From NCBI GenBank assembly GCA_948567375.1, contig OX419758.1:64757965-64821964 (forward strand): a DNA stretch of 64,000 nucleotides, written 5' to 3'. Below the pieces are notes generated by a model. The model searched no databases. It worked only from the letters and a program-made list of their open reading frames with translations, and was not told where the DNA came from. Each line of letters begins with the position of its first letter. Within the stretch, counting starts at the first letter, position 1. Of the stretch, positions 38,337 through 48,599 are shown piece by piece. The position numbers and the translations under genes were made by a program. The DNA comes from Lunularia cruciata (lineage: Eukaryota > Streptophyta > Marchantiopsida > Lunulariales > Lunulariaceae).

Positions 38337-40247
38337 ATGGAAGTCCTCATGGACTCTTACGGGAGTCAAGATTTTGGGCTGCAGTCGTGGATGGACCAGT
38401 TTGACTCTGTAGTGAATCCTTTGGATCAAGGAATTAATCAGCCAGCGAATCCGCTCTCCTTCATGGATGCCAACTTTGGGACCTACGAGCATAGTCCGTC
38501 AAATGGCTCGCCTTCTTCCTTTATCGATGCCAGCAATGGGCAAAGCCCGGCAGATTCCGTCTATGGGGACACTTCGGATTCTGGCCCGATTGTGACATCC
38601 GATTTTTCTGGCTTCAATATCCATCAGCCTTGGTTCGATGATTCTGGCAATCTCCTATCTATGTTTCCTGCTCCTGGCGCGGAGAAAAGCTCAGGATTCT
38701 CTAATGGAGCGTCCGCTCTACAAAGTTTCTCTGAACCACAGCGACCACAACACCTTCAGCAGCAGAAGCAGCAGGCTCAACAACAGCAAAGGCAACTACA
38801 GGTTGGTCTGTCTGGGACTGAGCAGCAGCAGCAGGTTGGACTGTCTGGGGCATTTGTGTCGACCTCTCAGCGACCTCTCAACACCACCAACAACAACATT
38901 ACTTCGCCCAATTTCGGAGTTGTACCACTACTACCGCAACAAATTAGAAGCAACACTTTGAATTGGACTATACAGCCCCAGCAACAGCAACAACAGCAAC
39001 CAGCACCGCAACCATCCCGACCATCGCCGCCTGCGGACCCAGAACCTGAAGATCCCGGACTCAAGTTGGTTCACCTTCTGATAACTTGTGCCCAAGCGAT
39101 GAGTAGAGGCGACCTTAATGCTGCCGATAGCGGTGTACACAAGATCAACCAAGCGGTTTCCTTGGCTTCCAAACAGCAGCAGGCCGGGCCTATGACTCGA
39201 GTGGCTGCCCATTTTGCCGAAGCACTACACCGGCGGATCTTCGGTCAGTCTTCCCCTTCTATAGTCTTCCGGGCGAAGGTGACAGCCGCCGGCTTAAAAC
39301 CAGATCCTGTTACTGAATATGTGCACTTCTACGAGATCTGTCCGTACCTCAAATTTGCCCATTTCACTGCAAACCAGGCCCTCCTGGAAGCATTCCAAGG
39401 GGCTAAGCACGTCCATGTCATTGATTTCAATTTTGAACAGGGGCTTCAATGGCCTGCGCTTTTACAGGCCTTGGCTCTTCGGGAGGGCGGCCCTCCTACT
39501 GTGAGGTTGACTGGCATCGGTCCTCCGGAACCGGAGGGGATAGATAGTTTGCAACAGATTGGGATGGACATGAAATATTTGGCCGAAAAATTGAATATTC
39601 GGTTTCAATTTCGTGGAGTGAAAGCTGCGACGTTGGACGAAGTTCAGCCGTGGATGCTGCAGACGTTGGAAGGAGAAGTGGTCGCGGTTAACTCCATGTT
39701 TGCCTTGCACAAGCTGCTGTACCGGGATGGAACGACCCAGAGGGCTGGAATTGACGCTGTTTTTAAGCTCATCAAAACGATACAGCCGAGGCCAAAGATT
39801 TTGACTGTTTCTGAGCAGGAAGCTAATCACAACACCCCCGGGTTCTTAGATCGGTTTCTGGAGGCTCTTCATTTCTATTCCTCCATGTTCGATTCTCTGG
39901 AGGGCTGCAACAACAAAAATTCCTTTCAAGGTGGTGCGAGCGGCTCCAACGTACATAGGGACCAAAGGAGAGCAGAAATGTATCTTGGAAGAGAAATTTG
40001 TAACGTAGTGGCCTGTGAGGGTCCAGCAAGAGTGGAGAGACATGAAACGGTGGGGAATTGGCGTATGCGGCTGCGCAGCGCGGGCTTTCAACAAAGGTCC
40101 ATGAGCGAGAATGCGTTCGTGCAATCGAGCATGCTTCTCTCGAGGTACTCTGAGCAGGGGTTCCGGGTGGAAGACCAGCAAGGCGTTCTAACATTGTGCT
40201 GGGATCGTCGACCTCTGCTGGCCTCTTCTGCATGGGTTCTCAACTGA
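38337..40247 (+). CDS. DELLA-subfamily GRAS transcriptional regulator
   Basis: Intronless, 636 residues. The GRAS domain spans about residue 240 to the end: first leucine-rich region (LVHLLITCAQAM), VHVID-type motif at residues 359-363 (VHVIDF), second leucine-rich region, SEQEANHN and LHFYSSMFDSLEGC, EICNVVACEGPARVERHE, and a terminal SSAW. These stretches match DELLA proteins more closely than other GRAS classes. The N-terminal ~240 residues are rich in Ser, Gln and Pro with poly-Gln tracts, and I find no DELLA, LEQLE or TVHYNP motif, so gibberellin-receptor control is unlikely. In the nucleus such proteins bind transcription factors and act as growth and stress regulators. The start chosen has an ideal context (ACCACCATGG); an in-frame ATG at 38268 would add 23 residues. 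Alternative: a DELLA-sister GRAS class of non-seed plants. Confidence 0.92.
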   Translation: MEVLMDSYGSQDFGLQSWMDQFDSVVNPLDQGINQPANPLSFMDANFGTYEHSPSNGSPSSFIDASNGQSPADSVYGDTSDSGPIVTSDFSGFNIHQPWFDDSGNLLSMFPAPGAEKSSGFSNGASALQSFSEPQRPQHLQQQKQQAQQQQRQLQVGLSGTEQQQQVGLSGAFVSTSQRPLNTTNNNITSPNFGVVPLLPQQIRSNTLNWTIQPQQQQQQQPAPQPSRPSPPADPEPEDPGLKLVHLLITCAQAMSRGDLNAADSGVHKINQAVSLASKQQQAGPMTRVAAHFAEALHRRIFGQSSPSIVFRAKVTAAGLKPDPVTEYVHFYEICPYLKFAHFTANQALLEAFQGAKHVHVIDFNFEQGLQWPALLQALALREGGPPTVRLTGIGPPEPEGIDSLQQIGMDMKYLAEKLNIRFQFRGVKAATLDEVQPWMLQTLEGEVVAVNSMFALHKLLYRDGTTQRAGIDAVFKLIKTIQPRPKILTVSEQEANHNTPGFLDRFLEALHFYSSMFDSLEGCNNKNSFQGGASGSNVHRDQRRAEMYLGREICNVVACEGPARVERHETVGNWRMRLRSAGFQQRSMSENAFVQSSMLLSRYSEQGFRVEDQQGVLTLCWDRRPLLASSAWVLN

Positions 40248-42262
40248 TTCATTTTTATTCTCACCTAGATAGACTATATATCTCACACCAAGGGCTATCA
40301 TCCATGCGGAAGACGAGGGCTGAGCAAACCCAGAGATTATGAGATGTGAAAGCAAATCAAGCCGTGCCATGATGCCCTCAGAGAGGACAGTGATCAATCA
40401 CTTCCATTCCATTTCATGTAGTTTCTTTTCCTCTTCTTATTTGGGATCGAAGACATTCCTTTCATCCCCTAAAATTGTATATCACAGTGACATAGATTAT
40501 CAAAGCAAATTGTACTTCTTCTCGACTCGCGTGTATCATTTTCCGACTCATGTGTATCCGAAATAGTAGGTTAAATCTGTGCCGAGTCGAGGAGGTTGCG
40601 TCGAGACTAGCCCAAGCGCCTACCGTAATCAACTTCATGTTACAAGCTTCGCTATCCCTAATCACCCCTTACCCAAACTTGTCGCTTTCTGGTCAGTTGG
40701 GGGCAGTTTGTGGATATATCAAGAATTTTATAGATAACAAACCATGGCTACGCTTCGGCAAAACAGAAGGCCATTGAATGCTTCTGGTTTGGTTCTAAGT
40801 GTCACGAGGTCCATGCTGATGCTATTAATCGATGCAGTCTTCTTCTTCGCAAACCTGCTTGAGATGCTTGATCCGATGAGATGCCCGCGATGTACCACAA
40901 GAAAGTTTAAGTGCTTTTACATCTCACTCACGACGTTTGTGGTGAAAGCTCGAGAGACTGTATCACCGAGTATCATGTGAGAGATGAAAAGGCAGTCGAA
41001 GGGCGGCAGGGATAACTTTAAATGAAGATAAGAGTGGTGTCGGGTAGTTCTCATTTTCTTCGTCAAATTACTGGATCCCTTATAGCAGGTGTTTACAGTG
41101 GCAACTGTAGTTTAATTGGAGACAGACCTGAATAGTGGTGGATAGACTGGCATTAGATGAATTTACAACTCGGCGTTAAAGAGATGCTAAACGACTATTC
41201 ATCAGATCCAAAATGGGTAATTGAGAAAGGTTTCAGTAAGTTGCAGTTGCGAGCAAGTTGCAAGTGATGAAAACCTGTCCAGATTAGGTCGATACGGTGT
41301 CGTTGGATCCCGTGCTATGAGATACTGATAAAATCCTTAATTACTGCATTAGTGATACACGATGCTGATAATTTCAGGCTCTGATGGTATGGTGCAAACT
41401 AGAAAAGGCACATCCGCACCTTCTGTCGATTTACACCAGTGTTCAGTTTAGCTATCCTTTATGACGCTTTTCATGAAACGACATCGGCCATTTTCACACG
41501 TTCCACAGTTTTTCCAGAAAGCAACTTGCTCCAAACCTCCACATGAACCCAAATCCTGAGTTACTTGGCCAGTCGCAAGAGTTGTGGTTGTTTAACTAGC
41601 TGTGGAAGCCCGGGCTTCAGCTGCTTTTCAGTCGGGTGGCCCCAAAGGGAACATACTGGAGATATGGTCACCTTTCAGGTCCAATGTGCTTTCCTCGTCA
41701 TTGCCAGCTCCAGCTCCAACAAAGATCGCTTGAGATTTGTCACGAAGATGTGCAGAGCAGTCAAGGATGCCTTATTGAAATGAGACGGCTTCAGGAAGGA
41801 TAGGGCGAGAAGGTCCGGAACAAGAGAACGCTAGACTACACATTCCAGAGCTACTGTTCATTCGCTGTCGTACAGACTTACTAGTTTTCCACCTTCATTG
41901 TTTACTCTTCGATCGTTGTTTTTTGGAGCTGGGAGTAGGAACCAAGTTCTGCATGGCATCATTCGATCTTTGGACTCTGCAAACCAAAAGTTGACGCTCT
42001 CTGCATCTTAGTTCCTACAAGGAAACTCGACTCGTCCTTGTTTACTGCTTCAGTCTCAGTAAATCTATCCTGTTTCATGAGTACCATCTGTCGTGATACA
42101 ATTCCATCTCCATGTGAAGTGCTTCTCTCAACGTTGCTCAATCATCGGGGAGTAACGTCAGGGCGTATTTGCAAGCTTTGAACAAGTTACCGCACTACAT
42201 GCACAGGACAAGGATGCACTGTAGTAACAGAAGAACATTTGTTCATCTCTATCCATTCGAAC

Positions 42263-42394
42263 AAATCTGCCACACCGAACTACAGGGTTTCATGACTCAT
42301 GGCACGAAATCTGCTACACCGGACTACAGGGCCTCATGACTCATCGCAAGAAATCTGCTACACCGTACCACAGGGTTTGTATCGCAGATTTGTC
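42263..42394 (+). repeat. 44-bp tandem repeat, three copies plus outliers
   Basis: Units start AAATCTGC at 42263, 42307 and 42351, each containing ACACCG and ACTACAGGG or ACCACAGGG. A further related unit is at about 42505, and an inverted-looking version lies near 42455-42490 (GTGGTACTACAGGG, CAGATTTG). Confidence 0.9.
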
Positions 42395-42975
42395 CATGTG
42401 TCATGCTTTAGTCACCCAAGACCAGCTCCTGGTCAATCGACTCATGTAGTTACGAATCTGTGGTACTACAGGGTCTTACAGATTTGCTCACGACCCATCG
42501 CAAGAAATCTGCCATCCCGTACCACAGGCTTTTGCTGATTTGTTCATGGGCTCATGCATACTACACTCACTCCTGAAGATTACCTTCCCGTCCGGAGTTC
42601 AAGCGACGATGAAGTTTCGTTTATTGGAACGAGCGTGATGTTCTCACCAGAGCTAAAATTATCTAAACAGGGCGGGACAATCTTCAAGCCGCACCTTCGT
42701 ATACAATGTAGCTCAATTCAGGCGGAATGTTCACATTACTTGGAGCCCGAGCACTTCCAATCGCCACCCCTTGTGTCCACTTCGGAAATGAAGAGCAGTT
42801 CTAAGGTAGTCCTATAACTCCTGGTTCTCAATCTGACGTCCCAGTTGCACTACAAAATATCGCCTTTTAGAAACCTCATCGACGCTCAGTGCGCTGTAGG
42901 TCGAAGGTGGAGCTCTACCCTCTGTTGCCATCCCTGAAAGCTCGAAGGCTTCATCATCTTTCTCTCGAGGTAATG

Positions 42976-43065
42976 CCACGTGGGCGATTTCGCTCCTGCA
43001 TGGTAGGAGGAGTTGTGCGAGACATGTGGAGCTGAAAGCGTACGTGGCATAATTTTGACACGTGG
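42976..43065. promoter_or_regulatory. Cluster of G-box / ABRE-like ACGT motifs
   Basis: CCACGTGG (42976-42983), TACGTGGCA (about 43041-43049) and ACACGTGG (43058-43065) fall within 90 bp, 320-410 bp upstream of the carrier ATG. In plants these are typical binding sites for bZIP and bHLH factors in abscisic-acid or light responses. Function here is inferred from motif and position. Confidence 0.5.
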
Positions 43066-43383
43066 GAGAATATCATCCAGTGTATGAAGTGGCACACCGT
43101 TCCGCAGGTCAGATGATATTGGTGCTTCTGATTGATGTGAATTTGATGAATGGATAACTGGAGTTCACCAATTGCCAATTGTCCAGCGATGGTGTTAAGT
43201 TCTTAAAATAATTTGACTTCGTACATGCGCAGCCTATTGATTTAGACTGAGTCTGTGCTTTGGAGCTCAAATTGGTAAGATTAGCGGGAGCGAGGAAGAC
43301 AGAGACAAGGCCAGGATTTAAAGTGTCGAGCTCACAGATTTTTGAGAGGAGAAGAGAAGCGTCTGTTTGGTTGCGTAGCTGGG

Positions 43384-45931
43384 ATGGCGAGCTATGACCA
43401 AGTTCACTCTGTGTTTCTGGAGAGGATAGGGGCGATCGCAGAGGAAGGTGTAAGATGGGTTGGTGGAAATGCTCAGACCATGAGGTTGAATCTCACATTG
43501 TTGGAGAGTAAGGTGGCCTGTACGCTGGAGAAGAGGATAGAGTTGGGATTCGCTCCAACTGCTTCTACGTCAGGTCGGAGACATAGGCGTCAGCCCCTCT
43601 TTGCAAGAATGTCCGACGCCATCGATCAGGACACTAAGGTGTGCTTTTTCTGAATTGTTTGGAAAATCGTATTTGAACTGAATCATATCAGTCTACTGTG
43701 CGCTAGAATTTTCATCGAGAGAATGTAGCAGCAATGTACGCGCCATTGTGTCAGTCTTGAATTATAAGATTAGGTTTTTGCTATGAAAAGCAAAACATAG
43801 ATAGCGCTTTTGCTTTCACCTGTCTTCAGGATTTAGCTCTGGACAGGAAATAGCTATACTGAGATTGATTTTAATGGTCTATATCTCACTTTAATTAGAG
43901 GAATGCTCTATATCTGGTCAGATCCCACTTCAAACACTCTACTTCTGGGATTGATGTTGATGCTTCTAAGTGTTCAATTGACATGAATGCTAATGATATG
44001 TTGATTGCATTCATTGATTCAGGCCAAGCTAGTAGAAGTAACGGAGGAAGTTGTTGACACCGCCAAGGAATACCGGGTTCCGGTTCCTGCTGCAGACTTG
44101 CCATACATTGGCTTCGTGCACAGCTTAACTATCAAGCAGGTGAGTGCTTTGTCCATCACGTCAATAAGTTCTTTGAGTTACTGTCTCTGTCAACTTTCTG
44201 AATGACAGGGATATAGTACTCGATCATCTTGTTTAAGCGGTTTCTTCGCAAATTGTGTCCTCTTGTATTTTGGAAGTTCATGTGTATTCGTCCATCACTA
44301 ACTCGCTAAAGTTTACCTGAATCTGTAGCTTTTGTGCGGAGTAATTGCTGGCGCTGTGTCGTCAACAATAGCGGTGCCATTCGATGTAGTGCAGTCTAGA
44401 GTGATTGCTGGTCAGGGAGGGCGAAATGTTGCACAAGTTGTTAGTACAGTTGCTCGAGAGGAAGGGTTGCAATCTCTTATGAAGGGAAGCCTTAGTTTCA
44501 ACATCATTAAGAACAGCCTCGAGAAAGGTTTACAGGTACGTTGATAGGAAAACATACTAGCTATAAATTTCTAAGCTTCAGTTGTTTCCAAGCTCTGATT
44601 TGATGGTTGCTCACCGAAAGTTATTGCTTGCTGCAGTTCGCAACATTTGAGAGTGTGAAAAGAAACCAACAGTGGAAGAAAGGAGGGAAGCAGCCTAAAG
44701 TGCTACCAATCCCTAGAGCAATTCCTCTATCAACAGCAGGTGGTGCTGCAGCGGGATTTCTAGGCACTCTGATCAGCTACCCGCTTCAACCTGTTTTCTC
44801 CAGATTGCTACTCCAGGTTTGACTCCAAAAGTCCTTATGGTTCTCCTACCGTTTTGAGGACACATCTAGTGACATAAGGACATTAGTTCTCATTCAGAAA
44901 CTTGGAGGTTCCAGCTGGACATAACGTACGATCAGATGATGGGGACTTCCAGTTACAGAATGCAAACGTTGCTTTCTCTAGAAAAGATCAATACCCGCTG
45001 TTGGAGCTTGGTTTTTGGCAATGAGTACTTGAGACGAGTTTGTGATTAAAGACTGGTTTCATGGACCAAAAGAATGAGAAACAGAAGCAGTAGCTAAGAG
45101 CTGAAGATAGAAGAGAATGGTGAAGAAGATAGATGCAGACAAAGGCAGATCATTAGTTAAGGTCATTGAAGGCATTGCATTTTTCAGATTAGTTGGAACA
45201 CCAGTGCATCCATAGTTGTTAATCCAGGTAGAATTACAAAACTTTTCGTGAATTATAAATTGGAACTTCAAGGAAGATTGTTTTTCCCAGTTCCCAAAGC
45301 TGAACATTGAAAAATGTATACAGATGTCAAAGGAGATAGTCAAGCAATATCACTCATATGTTTTTGATCGATGATGCAGCCGGAGAAATATAACTCGATG
45401 GTTGGAACTCTGAAAGAGATTCTGAGAAACGAAGGCGGATTCCGCGAACTTTACAGAGGAATCACTCCTGCACTTATCAGCATCATTCCTAGTGCAGCTC
45501 TTAGTTTCTACACATATGAGACACTGAAGAAAAAGTACACTACCGCAGAGAAGGTTAAAAATCCAAATGCTTTGGCATCTCTCATCATCGGAGGATTAGC
45601 TGGTGCTATATCTAGTACAATCACATATCCACTAGAGGAAGCTCGCAAGCAGATTGTTTACAGTGCCCTATCCCCGAAGGCAGTGCACATTGGCAATCCT
45701 CATTACAATTCCATCTGGCAGGCACTGCAAGGTATTGTGAAGAGAGATGGAGTTCGAGGTTTGTACCGTGGATTGACAGCTAACACTCTCCAGATTATTC
45801 CGGCGACTGCTGTCACTTTTGCGGTATATGAGATAGCAAAGAGAGCTTTCATAGCACAAGGAGAAGAGGCACAAGATGAAGTGAAAGATGCGAGTGATCT
45901 TCCGCCAGAGGAGCAATCTAGAATGCCTTAG
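43384..45931 (+). CDS. Mitochondrial carrier family protein, Brittle1-like (adenine nucleotide carrier type)
   Basis: Five exons, all phase 0: 43384-43638, 44023-44139, 44329-44535, 44637-44816, 45380-45931; 436 residues. Three repeats of about 100 residues with paired membrane helices are visible. The P-x-[DE]-x-x-[KR] signatures are degenerate in repeat 1 (PFDVVQ) and repeat 2 (PLQPVF) and intact in repeat 3 (PLEEAR); following motifs include GLQSLMKG, FRELYRGITPA and VRGLYRGLTAN. Layout and linker resemble plant Brittle1-like carriers, which move adenine nucleotides across mitochondrial or plastid inner membranes; the substrate is inferred. An unusual ~124-residue hydrophilic N-terminal region precedes the first repeat and includes an Arg-rich stretch (GRRHRRQ). 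The start is the first ATG in context GGGATGG. Neighbouring genes give no functional clue. Confidence 0.88.
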
Positions 45932-47004
45932 TGATTCCACCAAAATTTTCTCTATCCAGTTATGTTATACTTGTCACTGAAGGAACGACATTCACCCACG
46001 GTCACAGCATTTTGACGCGAAAAGGTATGGATTATCTTTGTGAACCAATTTAGCAACGACTGGGGATGTATCATAAACTTAAGCCATCTGGCATCTGGTG
46101 TCATGTAACATATTCCCTCGAGTAAAGAAGATCACCACTGGTGCATAACTGAAAGGGTATTAGCGTTGGATGCTTTGACAGTGAGATCTTGAGGTGTGGA
46201 GTTGATCTGTGGATTAGGAGTTGCCTTGAATAATTCTTCAAATTCAAGCCGTGGAGAAGTTAGCAGAACATGATAATTGGATAAACTGCCGAGTATCAGG
46301 TGCGCTCTCAACAGTTCTAAACGTTCGAAATCCAAGTAAACCGCTTCAGCCCAAGAAATAATGTTTTGCATTACCTGTTAAACACCTTCCCCCGGGAAAT
46401 AATAGCTTTTCGATCTCGCAAACCCGCGTTCATAATTTCAATCTGTCCCATCCTTGTTGTTAGCAGCACTCGTCGACTCCGTCGTAAATTGCTAGAGCAA
46501 TCACATCCTACAATCTTGGTTACTTTTCATTATCCATGGATCCTGCCCTCAAGCGGACAACTCCAGGGCACCAACTGCGGAAAATGAGATATGTTATCGA
46601 TACTCAGATAACTATGATAGCAAGGGCATACCTTGTTCATTTATGTCCATGCTTCCATGACCCGCGAAATGCGCGTTGACACTTTATTTGTATATGACGC
46701 ATGAGGACAATTGAGTTAGTTCTCCCAAAACTTACTGAAGATCTTTGATAATCCGCATCTTCGATCCCGCATACAATGCCTGGTCTCCACAGTATTATCC
46801 ATTGCATCGCGATTACATTCTTCTGTGTAATTGCGATTCGGGCATATTTGCTCAAGATTACGCGTAACAGAACTTTTTCAGAAAAGTTTTACGAAACAAA
46901 TCCGTCACACCATGTGAATGTCCTTCAAGAAAAAGGATGCAATTAGCCTAAAGAAATGCAGCGAACTGGTGAGTGATGAGAGCTTGCAGGAACAGCAAAC
47001 TCTT
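45932..47004. other. Spacer after carrier gene
   Basis: No gene, repeat or RNA recognised; the first few hundred bases are presumably 3' untranslated sequence of the carrier gene. Confidence 0.6.
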
Positions 47005-47425
47005 GTATGTCAAGCTTATTATTGATATTATTTGCACTAACGGTTGAATTTCTTCACGGGCAGAAATCCTTGACGCCATCGTAGTGCTTTGTTTAAAGTA
47101 AACAGTAGGTTTCCCTGGTCTGTACCCGTTCCGAATTGGGCGTTCACTGGCCGAAGAAAACCACGGGCGCCGCGCGGCAGACCCGCGCATTCTTCGCCTT
47201 TCGCCCGACCCGGCACGCAACAGTCCCAGCTCGGGCAGACCCGACCTTGACATCCCACCGAGGTCGAGTCGGAGACCCGACCATGACATACATTGATTGG
47301 GGCTTAGCACCGTTTTTTTTTATCTTTTTTCTCTCCCTTGCACGGCTTGATAAGATCTTTCCGTCCTTCGCGGTCGCTTTTTGAGCTTGAGTCAATCACT
47401 GTATGTCAAGCTTATTACTGATATT
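47005..47425 (+). mobile_element. 5'-truncated LINE-like insertion with ~25-bp target duplication
   Basis: TGTATGTCAAGCTTATTATT followed by GATATT at 47005-47029 recurs at 47400-47425 with one difference (TATTACTG). Between the copies is a GC-rich segment whose 3' part (GGGGCTTAGCACCG, then T-rich, CTCTCCCTTG, CCGTCCTTCG) follows the tail of the RT relic near 51290-51370. Long direct repeats around a 3'-anchored fragment are the signature of target-primed LINE insertion. Confidence 0.75.
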
Positions 47426-47468
47426 GAATCCTTGTATTTGCTATTGTTAAGGTGTGGCACTTTTTCTC

Positions 47469-47505
47469 TTTCGTGCACATCATATATTATATAATGTGCA
47501 CGAAA
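47469..47505. repeat. Perfect 12-bp hairpin with AT loop
   Basis: TTTCGTGCACAT, a 13-nt loop of only C, A and T (CATATATTATATA), then ATGTGCACGAAA. It lies 44 bp after the truncated LINE-like insertion and before a purine-rich block at 47510-47575. Role unknown. Confidence 0.9.
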
Positions 47506-47509
47506 CTGG

Positions 47510-48599
47510 ACGGAGGGGACGGAACTGGAGAAGAGGAGAGGGAACCGGGGAGGGAGAAAGGAGAGAACACCTGGAAGGATATTTTAGAGTTTTAGAAAGC
47601 TCACTTGTACGCGACACATGAGTGAATAATAAATTCAGTTTGTTTTTCAATTTCATTGGTATTTAGATTGAAGGCTACCGAGAATTGAGTGGAAAGTTAT
47701 GAGTATTTTTAGGTTTTTAAAGGTTTAGAGTGTTATTTCACATTTTATATTTGAGTTCTATAAAAATTTAATTTTAAAATTTTTGAGATGTAAATTGAAA
47801 GTTACAAGGGTTTATAGTTTTTAATGTTTGGAGAGATTGTATTTACTCATGTGAGTTGGGATATGATGTGTTGTAGCTTTGTAGGTATAGGGAGATATGG
47901 AGAGGAACATCATGTGTTACCATCATTCTTCTTGTGCTAGCCATGACTACATTTCTCTATGTGATATTGCCTAGAGTGGTTCTGAATACACCATGCACGA
48001 CGTGTCACCGATGTTTTACCTCATAAGAGACAAAGACTCATGTGGGAAGGACCTTCGGGCCTTTTCTCTGATATAAAAGGACTCTCCCGCGGGTCGAGAC
48101 CTTCGGACCTCAAAAACAAAAAAAAACTTTGGTGCTGACTTGAATCTTGGGTGACGAAACACTATGCTCAAGGACTATGATTTGACCACTTGGGATGTTC
48201 ATGTGAGACGAGCTATCACATTGACAGTGGTGATACTCAGGATTATGCACGTGTCCTCTATCCTTGCATTGACCGTTCTAGGGATACCAATCAAGTCGTG
48301 GGAGTGGTTAGAATCTCAAGAGGATTGTGTCTTGAGATTACTTGAGACTAGTTTTCCATGTCCACATCTATTCCATAGGCTATCCTGTACACTCCATGAT
48401 GCAACTAGATAAGCTTTCTGCCTACCACTTGATTGTTTTGCACGTGATTCCTTGGACAAGTTAGCATGGTTCTTATTCCTCTTCCTCCCTTGATGGTGCC
48501 TTTGTTATGCTAGAAGGGGAAGTGCAGGGCATAGAGAGGTGATTGCTAGATTTTGTCAATTTTGAGGGGAGGATTGGGCTGCACTACAAGAGGAGTTAG
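47510..48599. other. AT-rich stretch before the RT relic
   Basis: No gene recognised. A purine-rich block (47510-47575) is followed by T-rich DNA and a TATA-like TATAAAAGG near 48073, then GTGGGAAGGACCTTCGGGCC and GAGACCTTCGGACCTC, two related GC-containing motifs. An ORF at 48164-48412 (82 codons) could be the 5' coding part of the LINE-like relic, but this is uncertain. Confidence 0.4.

Larger units (their letters stand above)
40248..43383. other. Spacer between GRAS and carrier genes
   Basis: No gene recognised. It contains the 3' untranslated region of the GRAS gene, a 44-bp tandem repeat at 42263-42394, and a cluster of ACGT-core motifs at 42976-43065 upstream of the carrier start. Confidence 0.6.
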
